34,052 nt of DNA from an uncultured Actinomycetes bacterium (GCA_903918025.1 CAIXCS010000072.1:1-34052), one strand, 5' to 3'. Positions 17,036-29,898 are shown, counted from the stretch's first letter. Made by a program: numbers and translations. The notes: generated from the letters alone by a model not told the origin.

Positions 17036-18268
17036 GTGAACACTGTGCCATGTCGGGGTACAGCCCATCGTCGACGATCCCAGATTGTCGGCATGGTCGC
17101 AGCGGCGGCGCTGCTCACCGCGATAGCGGTGCCTGTCGGCGCGTCTCCAAACAAGGCTCGCCCGTCGTTGCCAACGCTTCAGGCAGAGGCGCAGCGCTAT
17201 TCAACACTCTTGGCTGCCCACTATGCGACGTCAAATGCGCTGACCAATCGGTACGACACCGCAATGGTTGCCAGTGAGCAACTCGCCCGAGAAATCGCCT
17301 CAACCAAGAAGCGGACCGCCATCATGACGAAGGCACTCGACGCAACGAGGGCCACGCTGACTGAAGTGGCGATCAATGCGTATGTCCTCGGTCAAACCGA
17401 CCAACCAACCGAACAGTTGTTCTCGACAACCGCAACGGCACACGACCACCAAAAGATCTACCGAGACACGGTCACTGGAAACCTTGCAGCGGCCGCGACC
17501 GCTTACGAGGAGCAACGTGCTGCCCTTGACCAAGCGCTTGCGACGCTTCAGCGTCAAAAGCAAACTGCGGATCGAAACGCAAAGTCCATTGAGGCGCTTG
17601 CGGCAAAGGAACGGGCGATCACTGCGTCGACCCAGCAACTTCTCGATTCAATCTCTGGTCAACTCCGAGCGGCCATTGCTGCCGCGGCACTTGCAGAAGC
17701 TCGAGCTCAAGCTGCTGCGGCCGCCGCAGCGAAATCTCAGGCAGCCGCAGCTGCTGCAGCAGCCGCCGCAGCTGCGGCTGCTGGGGTTGCAAGTTCCGTC
17801 GGTGATGGGTCAGCGGCGACGAGTGCCGCAAATGGTGCCGCTGGATCCGCTGGCGGGGTCTCCTCGGTCTCGGGATCAGCAACGGGAAATTCAGCAGGGA
17901 TGAATGCTGCATCAAAGGCGCTCAGTCAGCTTGGCGTGCCCTATGTCTGGGGTGGAACCACTCCCAATGTTGGATTCGATTGCTCAGGCCTCGTGCAGTG
18001 GGCTTGGGCCAAGGCGGGAGTCACCATTCCGCGCGTGACGATGTCGCAGTGGGCTGCGCTCCCCCACGTTCCTCTGACCGCGTTGCAACCCGGAGATTTG
18101 TTGTTCTATTACAACCTCGACAATGACCATGAGGTTGACCATGTGTCGATGTACGTCGGCTCTGGGGTGTTCGGTTCGCAAACCGTGATTCATGCACCGC
18201 ACACCGGTGCACTCGTTCGACTTGCACCGGTGTGGACCTATGGACTCATTGGCGCTGCGCGTCCATAG
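17036..18268 (+). CDS. NlpC/P60 peptidoglycan hydrolase with N-terminal coiled-coil
   Basis: Signal-like N-terminus; coiled-coil (LPTLQAEAQRYSTLLAAHYATSNALTNRYDTAM...); poly-Ala/Gly/Ser linker; C-terminal NlpC/P60 domain (ALSQLGVPYVWGGTTPNVGFDCSGLVQWAWAKAGVTIPRVTMSQW...LQPGDLLFYYN...DHVSMYVGSG). GTG start at 17036 is tentative. Confidence 0.9.
   Translation: MNTVPCRGTAHRRRSQIVGMVAAAALLTAIAVPVGASPNKARPSLPTLQAEAQRYSTLLAAHYATSNALTNRYDTAMVASEQLAREIASTKKRTAIMTKALDATRATLTEVAINAYVLGQTDQPTEQLFSTTATAHDHQKIYRDTVTGNLAAAATAYEEQRAALDQALATLQRQKQTADRNAKSIEALAAKERAITASTQQLLDSISGQLRAAIAAAALAEARAQAAAAAAAKSQAAAAAAAAAAAAAAGVASSVGDGSAATSAANGAAGSAGGVSSVSGSATGNSAGMNAASKALSQLGVPYVWGGTTPNVGFDCSGLVQWAWAKAGVTIPRVTMSQWAALPHVPLTALQPGDLLFYYNLDNDHEVDHVSMYVGSGVFGSQTVIHAPHTGALVRLAPVWTYGLIGAARP
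17711..17782 (+). repeat. GCN-rich low-complexity tract encoding a poly-alanine linker
   Basis: gctgctgcggccgccgcagcg...gcagccgcagctgctgcagcagccgccgcagctgcggctgct encodes AAAAAAAKSQAAAAAAAAAAAAAA. Confidence 0.8.
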
Positions 18269-18314
18269 TCCAGCCGTCACCAACGCCACCTAGGGCTCTG
18301 GGAGACTGACTGAC

Positions 18315-19331
18315 GTGGAGCCCACGGTCCGACGGAAGAAGAGAGCTGCTTCAGCCCAGCCGAGGTTGACGCTCATCATTCCCTCCTTCAACGAGGTGAC
18401 CCGCATTGAGTCTGGGCTCATTCGACTTCGAACTGCCGCTGCCATGGGCGCAGTCGACCTCGACGAAACCGAAGTGCTCTGGGTCGACGATGGGTCGACT
18501 GACGGCACAGCCGCTGCTGCGGAATTGGCAGCTGCGTCGCTGCCCAATGCTTCCGTGCTGCAACTCAAGACGAACCGCGGCAAAGGCGGTGCCGTTCGGG
18601 CCGGAGTGGAAATCGCCAAGGGGAAGTTGATCATCTTCTGCGATGCCGACTTCTCGATCGATGCCAAGCACATTGCAGATCTCGTTGCGGCACTTGAGAC
18701 AAGCGATGTGGCGATTGGATCTCGAGCTGTAAGTGGATCGGTCGAATACGGACATGGTCTCCGGACGCTCGGCGGTCGAGCTTTCAATCGACTCGTGAAC
18801 GCAATTACCCACCTCGACCTTCGTGATACCCAATGTGGGATGAAAGGGTTTCGTGCCGATGTTGCCCGACTCTTGTTTGCGACAACCTCAATCGATCGAT
18901 TTGCCTTCGACGTTGAACTCTTGACGAGATGTCGTCAATTTGGCTTCAGCGTCAAAGAGGTTCCAGTTGCGTGGGACGAAATCGAAGGGAGCTCAATCCG
19001 CCCCTTCGCTGACCCAATGTCAATGCTCCTCGATCTGACCAAGAGCCAATTTGGAGGACGCATTCGTCCCGTCGCTGGCTATCTCGTTCGGACGCCAACA
19101 ACCTCGTCACAGCTCGCCGCTCGGATTGCGAACGTCACGGCTACACCTCGACCGATTGTGGTGGAAGGAAAGGGACAACTCCTGGTCCTCTTTCCTTTTG
19201 CGCGTGGCGCAGAACTCTCGTCACTCAATGCGCATGTCAGGGCGGCGCTCTCGCCCCTTCAGCTGAAGACTGATGCCTTCACGGTGACCACCTTGTCTGA
19301 TCTGGCCCCGCTCCACCTCAGTCAGGAGTAA
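18315..19331 (+). CDS. Glycosyltransferase family 2 (dolichyl-phosphate glucosyltransferase-like) with C-terminal extension
   Basis: LTLIIPSFNEVTRIESGL...VLWVDDGSTDGTAAAAELAA...LKTNRGKGGAVRAGVEIAKGKLIIFCDADFSID...DTQCGMKGFRADVARLLF...FDVELLTRCRQFGFSVKEVPVAWDE. GTG start. Confidence 0.9.
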   Translation: MEPTVRRKKRAASAQPRLTLIIPSFNEVTRIESGLIRLRTAAAMGAVDLDETEVLWVDDGSTDGTAAAAELAAASLPNASVLQLKTNRGKGGAVRAGVEIAKGKLIIFCDADFSIDAKHIADLVAALETSDVAIGSRAVSGSVEYGHGLRTLGGRAFNRLVNAITHLDLRDTQCGMKGFRADVARLLFATTSIDRFAFDVELLTRCRQFGFSVKEVPVAWDEIEGSSIRPFADPMSMLLDLTKSQFGGRIRPVAGYLVRTPTTSSQLAARIANVTATPRPIVVEGKGQLLVLFPFARGAELSSLNAHVRAALSPLQLKTDAFTVTTLSDLAPLHLSQE

Positions 19332-20001
19332 GCCACGCAGACCGGAGTGCGTCTCCGCGATCCATCCATTCTTCAGCCACGATGGCGAATCGCATGTGGT
19401 CCTCCCACGTGCCATCAATTTCGAGCATCTTGACGGCAATGCCTTCCTCTCTGAGCCCAAGCTTCTCAACAACGCGTCTACTTGGACGATTGCTCGGCAC
19501 GATGTTGATTTCAACTCGATGCAGCCCGAGTGAACCAAAGGCAAATTCAAGCATCGCGACCACCGACTCAGGCATGAGACCTTGACCAGCAACCTCTCGA
19601 TCAATCCAATACCCAATGACCGCACTTTGAAATGGACCACGTTGGATTGAGGACAAGGTGATTTCTCCACAAAATCTCGTACCGACAAAGATCCCAAAAC
19701 CGAAGCCATAGCCGAGCTGGCGTTCCCGTTCTCGCCCTGCACACCTACTGAGGTAGCTGGCTCGATCTTCTGCAAGGGCTCGTGCACCAGCAGGTCGTGG
19801 CTCCCACCGAACGAGCCAATGTCTTGATCCCTCACGAACGGCAATCCATGCGTCGTAGTCCGCCTCAGTCATTGACCGGAGCGTGACTCTCTTTCCGACA
19901 AGGACTGCCGGCGCCGCCCTACTCACGGGGTGACCGACTGAAGTAGGAGTTCGGCGAAGCCACGTACTGAACTTTTCGAGTGAACCCTGACGATTCGGCA
20001 C
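19318..20001 (-). CDS. GNAT family N-acetyltransferase (RimJ-like)
   Basis: KRVTLRSMTEADYDAWIAVREGSRHW...FGIFVGTRFCGEITLSSIQRGPFQSAVIGYWIDREVAGQGLMPESVVAMLEFAFGSLGLHRVEINIVPSNRPSRRVVEKLGLREEG. The ORF opens at 20232; the probable start is near GTG at 20001. Confidence 0.88.
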   Translation of the reverse strand: MPNRQGSLEKFSTWLRRTPTSVGHPVSRAAPAVLVGKRVTLRSMTEADYDAWIAVREGSRHWLVRWEPRPAGARALAEDRASYLSRCAGRERERQLGYGFGFGIFVGTRFCGEITLSSIQRGPFQSAVIGYWIDREVAGQGLMPESVVAMLEFAFGSLGLHRVEINIVPSNRPSRRVVEKLGLREEGIAVKMLEIDGTWEDHMRFAIVAEEWMDRGDALRSAWLTPD

Positions 20002-20047
20002 GCTTGCATATTCGCACGACCTCCACGTGCCCGCCACTGGACCACCG

Positions 20048-20980
20048 TCATTGCTGGGAGGCGATGAGGCCGTCCAAGATGTCGGCCTCCGAGGTAAGGA
20101 GCGATGTTGCTCCGACATAGCCAAGCACCCGACGCAACACCAGTAATCCCCCGAGCAGCACATCTGCTCTTCCCGGCTCCATGCCGGGAAACGAGCGACG
20201 TACTGCAACTGGATCCTTCGAGAGGCGCTCAATCCACTTTTGGACCGTAGGAAGCGTCACTACCTGATGATGAACGAGGTCACGGTCATAGACCGTCATG
20301 GCTCGCTCCAACAAGACAATGGAAGCAACGGTGCCTGCGAGACCAATGACCGTTGGTGGCTCCGCCTTGGAGAGACTTGGGAGCGCGGAAGCAACTCGAC
20401 TGAACTGGTGCTCGATGGCATCGTTTGCCTCACTCAGCTCATCTGACGTAGGGGGATCACTCAGCAAACAACGTTCGGTGAGGCGAACACACCCAAGTTG
20501 GAGTGACACCGCTTCGAGCCCCGTCTCGGTTGACAGAACGAGTTCGGTTGATCCGCCTCCAATGTCGACAACCAGCAAAGGGCCGCTCACCTCGTCGAGA
20601 TCCGCAGTTGCTCCAGCAAAGGACAGGGCAGCTTCCTCGTCACCGGAAAGAAGTTCTGCTGGTGAGCCGATCACTTTGCTCGCGCGCTCAAGGAAATCAG
20701 CGCCATTGTTCGCGTCACGAACTGCAGAGGTGCACGCCATTCGAGCCCGATCGACTTCATGATCGTTCATGAGTGCCTTGTAGCGACGGAGCGCTGTCAG
20801 CACGCGCTCAATGGCTTCTTCACGCAAGGCCCCGTCTGCATCAACGCCTTGGCCGAGTCTCGTGATGGTCATCTCTCGTACGAGTGGTTTTCCATCGTGC
20901 GTGGTAATGAGGAGACGAGTCGAGTTCGTTCCACAATCAAGTGCAGCAATTGCGCTACGCACTCGTTCGCTCGATCCCAT
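20048..20980 (-). CDS. ppx: Ppx/GppA family exopolyphosphatase/pppGpp phosphatase
   Basis: SAIAALDCGTNSTRLLITTHDGKPLVREMTITRLGQGVDADG...LLVVDIGGGSTELVLST...VIGLAGTVASIVLLERAM...FPGMEPGRADVLLGGLLVLRRVL. Start at ATG 20980 or GTG 20962. Confidence 0.9.
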   Translation of the reverse strand: MGSSERVRSAIAALDCGTNSTRLLITTHDGKPLVREMTITRLGQGVDADGALREEAIERVLTALRRYKALMNDHEVDRARMACTSAVRDANNGADFLERASKVIGSPAELLSGDEEAALSFAGATADLDEVSGPLLVVDIGGGSTELVLSTETGLEAVSLQLGCVRLTERCLLSDPPTSDELSEANDAIEHQFSRVASALPSLSKAEPPTVIGLAGTVASIVLLERAMTVYDRDLVHHQVVTLPTVQKWIERLSKDPVAVRRSFPGMEPGRADVLLGGLLVLRRVLGYVGATSLLTSEADILDGLIASQQ

Positions 20981-21439
20981 CAAGGTCAACGCCAACTTCA
21001 TGAAGTTGCGCTGCGGTCCAGGCTCCGACAGGGTCCTCGCCATCAATGAGGAACACGGCAAGGTGTGCGTGGAGACATTTCACTCCAGTTCGCGTGCCTC
21101 CAATGCCGCCAGATGGGCGCGGTGCTCCAGTGTCAGGACCGAGTGTCTTTACTCGCTCGACCTCAGATCGAGCGTGGGCCGCCTCAATGGCAGACGCGTC
21201 AACCTCTCGCTCAGCCTGTCGCACGCCACCACCTGACTCCAGACGACTGACTGCAGCTCGTAAGAGCGGGTCCACCAACCAGTATCGAGTCGGCATTGGT
21301 CGACCGTCGCGGAGAAATGGCGCGTTTTCAATCACCACAATTCCGCCAGTTTTTCTCTTTGCTGCAACGCTGAACTCCCCTTCAAGGACTCTGCCAAGAA
21401 GGAGTTCAACCTCGGCGAGTTCAGCTGAAGTTGGCCCAA

Positions 21440-21443
<4 letters not shown>
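20955..21443 (-). CDS. DUF501 domain-containing protein
   Basis: VAAKRKTGGIVVIENAPFLRDGRPMPTRYWLVDPLLRAAVSRLESGGGV...GIGGTRTGVKCLHAHLAVFLIDGEDPVGAW; located between ftsB-like and ppx. Confidence 0.85.
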
Positions 21444-24690
<3,247 letters not shown>

Positions 24691-24693
24691 GCG

Positions 24694-25743
24694 TTAAGCC
24701 TTTGGTGGGGTTGGCGGTACGACGCGAAAGCCATTGCTCGCCGTACTCCAACTGCCGTAGGCGGTATTGACCGAAACGACTGCCTTGGCAAGATCCCCCG
24801 AAATCACATTGCTCGCCATTTGTTGGGAATAGCGCTGGGCAAGGCTCTGCGCAAAAGCAGCGACAGACTCATAACTCGCTGCAGGAACTCGATGATCTAC
24901 ATGGATGATGGCGTAGACACCCTGGCTTGCTTGGAAGGGCTTTCCAGTCTCGCCAGTCTTCAATTGTTGTACATAGTTCTGCACTGCCGTATAGGAAGGC
25001 GAGTCCGGCGTGTAGCAGCCAATCGAGCCACCTTTGCTTGCACCGGCGTTCTGCGAGTACTTGCGGGCGGCATCGGCAAACGACATGCCTTGCTGCAGTG
25101 CAGTCTCGGCCGACACGATGTTCTGAGCGGCTCCAACAATTGCCGAAAGGCATAGGGTGTCAAAGTCTCGTGGGTGGGCCGCAAAAAATGCCTGACCAGC
25201 CTCAGCCGGAGTCTTGGTGTCGACCGTCCGAAGAATGGCTTCGTGGGCAGCTTGCACTTGCACTTGCTCGGCCACGAAAGCCTTCGGAAGTTCCTTCAAA
25301 ACCTGATTGCCATCGGCTTGGCAATTGGTGGGATTTGCCTGCGTTGGCTGGGTGACTTCGGTGATTGAGGTTGCGAGGTTCTTCTCGGCCGTCGCAGTAT
25401 CTGCGGCGGTAACCGTAAGGTGGTGGTCGGCGACATACTGCTCGGCTGCAGCCCCTGAAATCTTTTCGCTCAACCAATACGCAGCAAATGCCGTGTCATA
25501 CGTACCAGCACTTGCACCGTTCACCCCAGTCAGAGTCGTTCCGCCACCTTGTTGCGCGGCCGCCACGACATAACAGGTGAATGAGGAATTGCCACCGATC
25601 GCATCGAGATCTGCGTTGAGCATCTTCTTCGTGATGTGACTTCCATTGACCGACGCTGCGTCAGAAGGTGACTGTGGAAAGAGGGTCACCGTCGCTACAA
25701 CAGCAATGGCAAGTGCAGCGAGGACGCCAAGGAGTTTCTTCAC
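24694..25743 (-). CDS. Exported parvulin-type (PpiC/SurA-like) peptidylprolyl isomerase
   Basis: MKKLLGVLAALAIAVVATVTLFPQ signal/anchor; rotamase-like C-terminal segment FADAARKYSQNAGASKGGSIGCYTPDSPSYTAVQNYVQQLKTGETGKPFQASQGVYAIIHVDHR. Confidence 0.8.
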   Translation of the reverse strand: MKKLLGVLAALAIAVVATVTLFPQSPSDAASVNGSHITKKMLNADLDAIGGNSSFTCYVVAAAQQGGGTTLTGVNGASAGTYDTAFAAYWLSEKISGAAAEQYVADHHLTVTAADTATAEKNLATSITEVTQPTQANPTNCQADGNQVLKELPKAFVAEQVQVQAAHEAILRTVDTKTPAEAGQAFFAAHPRDFDTLCLSAIVGAAQNIVSAETALQQGMSFADAARKYSQNAGASKGGSIGCYTPDSPSYTAVQNYVQQLKTGETGKPFQASQGVYAIIHVDHRVPAASYESVAAFAQSLAQRYSQQMASNVISGDLAKAVVSVNTAYGSWSTASNGFRVVPPTPPKA

Positions 25744-25785
25744 GAGGTGGATCTTACCGAACGCCGGGGAGGTAACCCAGCCGGT

Positions 25786-28700
25786 TCAGCTCTGCGGTGG
25801 CGCAAGCTCAACGAGGAGTTCGGTGAGGAAGGTTGCGCTCTCTGCAGGCTTCGGAATAACGACGAGGAGTTGACCAAGGTCTTCTTTGAAGGTCGAACCA
25901 GGAGCAAGTCGACGAAGTTTTACCTGTGAACTTACCGACAGCGAGATTGGAAGCAGCTTGGCGATGGTCTTTGACGGTCCACCAACCCTCGCCGAGGTCA
26001 CAATGCACTCATCGACACCCAATCGCAACAGTTCGGCGCGAAGGTGCCCAACTGCAACCAGTCCTTCTGCGGACGTTGGGAGGGGGCCGTAGCGATCAAG
26101 CCATTCCGCCTCGACATCGGCAACTTCTTCGTGGGTCGTTGCACCTGCGAGCCGTCGATATGCCTCAAGTCGAGCATCGGCTGCCTCGACGTAGGTCTCC
26201 GGAAGGCTGGCTGAACCAGGAACGTCAATCTTGACGACAACGGCTTGCTTCAGCGGCTCACCCTTTGCTGCGGCAACCGCTTCAGCGACCAATTGCACGT
26301 AGAGGTCGTAACCAACCGCCGCAACGTGTCCCGATTGGTCAGCACCGAGGAGGTTGCCGGCACCTCGAATCTCGAGGTCCCGCATCGCAATCTTGAAGCC
26401 ACTGCCGAGCTCGGTGTGTTCTCCAATGGTTCGAAGGCGCTCATAGGCAGTTTCCGAGAGGACTTTGTCGGCAGGATGGAATAGGTAGGCATACGCGCGC
26501 TGTCCGCCACGACCGACGCGACCTCGAAGTTGGTGCAATTGACCAAGTCCAAGCAAGTCGGCGCGATCGCAAATGAGCGTGTTCACCGTCGGCATGTCAA
26601 TGCCCGATTCAACAATGGTTGTGCAGAGCAAGACATCAGCACGCCGCTCCCAAAACTCTTGGACGACTTGCTCAAGTGTCCCCTCATCCATTTGCCCGTG
26701 GGCAATGGCAATCCGGGCTTCTGGGACAAGCTTTCGAAGCTTTCGAGCAACCTCGTCAATGTCGGCCACTCGATTGTGCACGAAGAAGACCTGACCTTCA
26801 CGAAGCAGTTCTCGACGTATCGCCTCTCTCACGGCAGCTTCTTCATACTCTCCGACATAGGTGAGGATTGGTCGGCGCTCAACCGGAGGCGTTGTGACCA
26901 TTGACAAATCACGAATCCCAGTGAGTGCCATTTCAAGCGTTCTTGGGATCGGGCTCGCTGACAGCGTGAGCACGTCAACACCGTTCGTCAACTGCTTGAT
27001 CGATTCTTTGTGGCTCACGCCAAATCGCTGTTCTTCATCAACGACGAGCAGTCCAAGTTTCTTGAACTGCAACGTCGGTGAAAGCAAGCGATGTGTTCCG
27101 ACGACGACATCCACAGAGCCATCCGCCAGACCAGCCATGACCTCGAGTGCAGCGGCGTCAGTCAAGAAACGAGACAGCATCTCCACGCGAATTGGAAAGC
27201 CCGCAAATCGATCAGTAAAGGTCTGAAAGTGCTGGCTTGCAAGGAGGGTCGTTGGAACGAGCACCGCGGCTTGCCGTCCATCTTGAACGGCCTTGAACAC
27301 CGCTCGAACCGCAATTTCCGTCTTCCCAAACCCAACGTCAGCGCAGATGAGGCGGTCCATGGGTCGTTCGGCTTCCATGTCAGCCTTCACCTCAGCAATC
27401 GCTCGCAACTGGTCCGGAGTCTCGTGATGAGGAAAGAGCGCCTCCATCTCTTCTTGCCAGGGGGTATCGGGGCCAAATCCGTACCCGGTTGCCGTCAGGC
27501 GGTTGCGGTAGAGCTCAACGAGTTCCGCAGCGACTTCCGCAGCTGCAGCTCGTGCTTTGGCTCGGGACCTCGTCCACTCAGCTCCGCCCATCTTCGAGAG
27601 CGAAGGCGAGGTGCCGCCGGAGTAGGCGGTGATTGCCTCAATTTGGTCGACGGGCAGGTACAGCTTGTCGGTTCCTTTGAAATCAAGAATCAAGTAGTCC
27701 CGAGTTGCACCACCCATGGTTCGGGTAGTCACACCACTAAACCTCGCTACCCCATGCTGACGGTGGACGACGTAGCTCCCGATTGCAAGGTCATCAAAGA
27801 ACCCATCAACGTTCTTTGGGCGCGCTCTCGCCACCTTGTGCGCGAGTCGACGACCAGTGAGATCTCCCTCAGCAATCAGTGCCACCTTTGCATCAGGTGC
27901 AATGAATCCTCGAGCCACTAACGCGAGCACCACCTCCACGCCTTTGCTCGCCGTCGCGATGGAATGTTCAATAAGTTGAACGCCTTGACCAACCAAGAGG
28001 TCACCAAGGCGACGGACGCCTGCAGGCGTCGATCCAGCAACCGTGACGCTGAACTGCTGAGCAACGAGCTCGGCGACCTGATCGGCAAACTTCTCGTCAT
28101 CACCAAGTACTGGAAGCAGCTGACGTGTGGCGAGAACCGACGTCGCTGGACCATCGGGCACTGAAACGAGAGAGAGCACCGGTGCACTGGTCTTTGCCAA
28201 CAGGCGATCGAACGAGGCGTGCAAAAGGAGTCCACTTGATTGATCAGCAGCAATTTCCTCAAGGTTCCACGTCTCAAGCAAGGTGGCGACGAGGGCCGAT
28301 TCTTCATCATTCAGTTCAATGGCGTGATCACGAATTGCCCGCGGTTCAAGCAGCACAATCTGCGAAGCTCGATCGAAGAGATCGACCACGAGTTCGTCGG
28401 TTTCGACAAGCCAAGGAAGCCAACCCTCCATGCCGTCGACCAATTCGCCATTGGTCACTCGCTCAAGCAGTTGTTTTCCAAGCCCGGACCGCGGCGCAAG
28501 CGTCTCCGCCAGTCGTTTAACGGACTCCGTTGGCTGAAACTCTCTGCAGGGAAAGAGCCACGCAGTCTCGACCTCTGCGATTGATCGCTGATCAGTCGGG
28601 TCAAAGGAGGAAATCTGATCGACCTCGTCGCCGAAGAGATCGAGGCGGACGGGCAAGGTAGCGGTCGAAGGATAGATATCCAAGATTCCACCTCGCACCG

Positions 28701-29271
28701 AAAACTCTCCCCTTGCTTCAGTGCGATGCTCACGTCGGTAGCCAGCTGCAACGAGGTTACGAATCAGGACTTCTGGATCAATGGTGTCGCCAACCGTGAC
28801 GACGATTGGCTCGAGCACCGAAGCTTCGCCAAGGTGCTGCAATGCAGCACGCACCGATGCGACGACCATCAATGGCTGATGGTCTGGTTGCGAAAGGCGC
28901 CATCTGGCCGCACTTCGTCTTCCCATGGTTTCAACGTCAGGGCTGACCCGTTCGAGTGGCAGCGTGTCCCAAGGTGGCAGGACGACCACTGACGAGGTTG
29001 GCGCGGCGATCTCTCGTCCTTCTTGCCAAGGCTCAAAGAATGCTTCGAGGTCGGTGCCGAGGCGTTCGGCCTCACTCTGGCTCGACGTAATGACCAGGAG
29101 CGGAAGCCGCTCGCCTCGTCTCGCTGCGCCGGCAAGGAACGCCGCTTGGGCTCCTGCAGCAATCGCCAAGGTCTTGCTCGTGCCGGTGAGCGCATTCGTG
29201 GCTTGGGGATCAGCCAGAAGGGCGTCCGCAACTGCTCCCAATGGTGCGCCAACCTCGAGATGAAGGTTCAT
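25786..29271 (-). CDS. mfd: Transcription-repair coupling factor
   Basis: 1161 aa: UvrB-interaction-like N-terminus, RNAP-interaction region (GSYVVHRQHGVARFSGVTTRTMGGATRDYLILDFKGTDKLYLPVDQIEAI), helicase motifs (DRLICADVGFGKTEIAVRAVFKAVQDGRQAAVLVPTTLLA, LLVVDEEQRFGVSHKE, LTLSASPIPRTLEMAL), TRG motif and C-terminal domain. Confidence 0.98.
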   Translation of the reverse strand: MNLHLEVGAPLGAVADALLADPQATNALTGTSKTLAIAAGAQAAFLAGAARRGERLPLLVITSSQSEAERLGTDLEAFFEPWQEGREIAAPTSSVVVLPPWDTLPLERVSPDVETMGRRSAARWRLSQPDHQPLMVVASVRAALQHLGEASVLEPIVVTVGDTIDPEVLIRNLVAAGYRREHRTEARGEFSVRGGILDIYPSTATLPVRLDLFGDEVDQISSFDPTDQRSIAEVETAWLFPCREFQPTESVKRLAETLAPRSGLGKQLLERVTNGELVDGMEGWLPWLVETDELVVDLFDRASQIVLLEPRAIRDHAIELNDEESALVATLLETWNLEEIAADQSSGLLLHASFDRLLAKTSAPVLSLVSVPDGPATSVLATRQLLPVLGDDEKFADQVAELVAQQFSVTVAGSTPAGVRRLGDLLVGQGVQLIEHSIATASKGVEVVLALVARGFIAPDAKVALIAEGDLTGRRLAHKVARARPKNVDGFFDDLAIGSYVVHRQHGVARFSGVTTRTMGGATRDYLILDFKGTDKLYLPVDQIEAITAYSGGTSPSLSKMGGAEWTRSRAKARAAAAEVAAELVELYRNRLTATGYGFGPDTPWQEEMEALFPHHETPDQLRAIAEVKADMEAERPMDRLICADVGFGKTEIAVRAVFKAVQDGRQAAVLVPTTLLASQHFQTFTDRFAGFPIRVEMLSRFLTDAAALEVMAGLADGSVDVVVGTHRLLSPTLQFKKLGLLVVDEEQRFGVSHKESIKQLTNGVDVLTLSASPIPRTLEMALTGIRDLSMVTTPPVERRPILTYVGEYEEAAVREAIRRELLREGQVFFVHNRVADIDEVARKLRKLVPEARIAIAHGQMDEGTLEQVVQEFWERRADVLLCTTIVESGIDMPTVNTLICDRADLLGLGQLHQLRGRVGRGGQRAYAYLFHPADKVLSETAYERLRTIGEHTELGSGFKIAMRDLEIRGAGNLLGADQSGHVAAVGYDLYVQLVAEAVAAAKGEPLKQAVVVKIDVPGSASLPETYVEAADARLEAYRRLAGATTHEEVADVEAEWLDRYGPLPTSAEGLVAVGHLRAELLRLGVDECIVTSARVGGPSKTIAKLLPISLSVSSQVKLRRLAPGSTFKEDLGQLLVVIPKPAESATFLTELLVELAPPQS

Positions 29272-29275
29272 CGTG

Positions 29276-29881
29276 TTAGTTGAACTGGTTCATTGCGGCT
29301 TCAAGGCCGGACGTGATGAGAAGTTCCACGGCATCAGCTGCTTGGGCAATCGAAACTTCCATTTCTGTCCTTGCCGCGCTTGAGAGCTTCTTCAAGACGT
29401 GCTGTGCCCCTTGTTCTTTTGATGGTGGCTTCCCGATTCCAATTCTGACCCTGACATAGTCTTGACTTCCAAGGACTTGAGAGAGTGACCGAAGGCCATT
29501 GTGTCCGGCGAGTCCGCCGCCAGCCTTCAGCTTGACGAGGCCGGGCACAAGGTCCAACTCATCGTGAACCACAATGAGCTTTCCCAGATCGTCGATGCCC
29601 GTTCTCTTCAGCAATGGCTTGATCGCAGCGCCCGACTCATTCATAAAGGTGGTCGGAATGGCAAGCGCAATCTTCAATCCAGAAATGGTGACTTCTGCAA
29701 GGCGACAACGTTGTCCACGTTCAATCTTGAATGATCCTCGGTGGCGCTCAGCTAAGAGACGAACGGCATCGGCACCAACATTGTGACGAGTGTGTTCGTA
29801 CTCGACACCTGGATTGCCGAGACCAAGGACGAGGTACTCCGCCGAGGACCCGACGCGCGCGCTTGCGCCGGTCAACCGCAT
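29276..29881 (-). CDS. pth: Peptidyl-tRNA hydrolase
   Basis: LVLGLGNPGVEYEHTRHNVGADAVRLLAE...KIALAIPTTFMNESGAAIKPLL...LIVVHDELDLVPGLVKLKAGGGLAGHNGLRSL...VRIGIGKPP. Confidence 0.97.
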   Translation of the reverse strand: MRLTGASARVGSSAEYLVLGLGNPGVEYEHTRHNVGADAVRLLAERHRGSFKIERGQRCRLAEVTISGLKIALAIPTTFMNESGAAIKPLLKRTGIDDLGKLIVVHDELDLVPGLVKLKAGGGLAGHNGLRSLSQVLGSQDYVRVRIGIGKPPSKEQGAQHVLKKLSSAARTEMEVSIAQAADAVELLITSGLEAAMNQFN

Positions 29882-29898
29882 AGAAAAACCGGGAAGAC

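Noticed and set aside
17711-17782. Possible tandem repeat/microsatellite as a mobile or phase-variation element
   Set aside because: Mixed GCN codons in frame encoding a poly-Ala linker, not a uniform repeat unit; slippage would mostly stay in frame only in steps of 3.
20002-20232. N-terminal extension of the GNAT ORF (MSASRRIQLQYVARFPAWSREEQMCCSG...)
   Set aside because: Overlaps ppx coding sequence in another frame; Cys/Trp-rich noise upstream of the GNAT fold.
27091-27921. 276-aa plus-strand ORF
   Set aside because: Antisense to mfd, which is unambiguous on the other strand.
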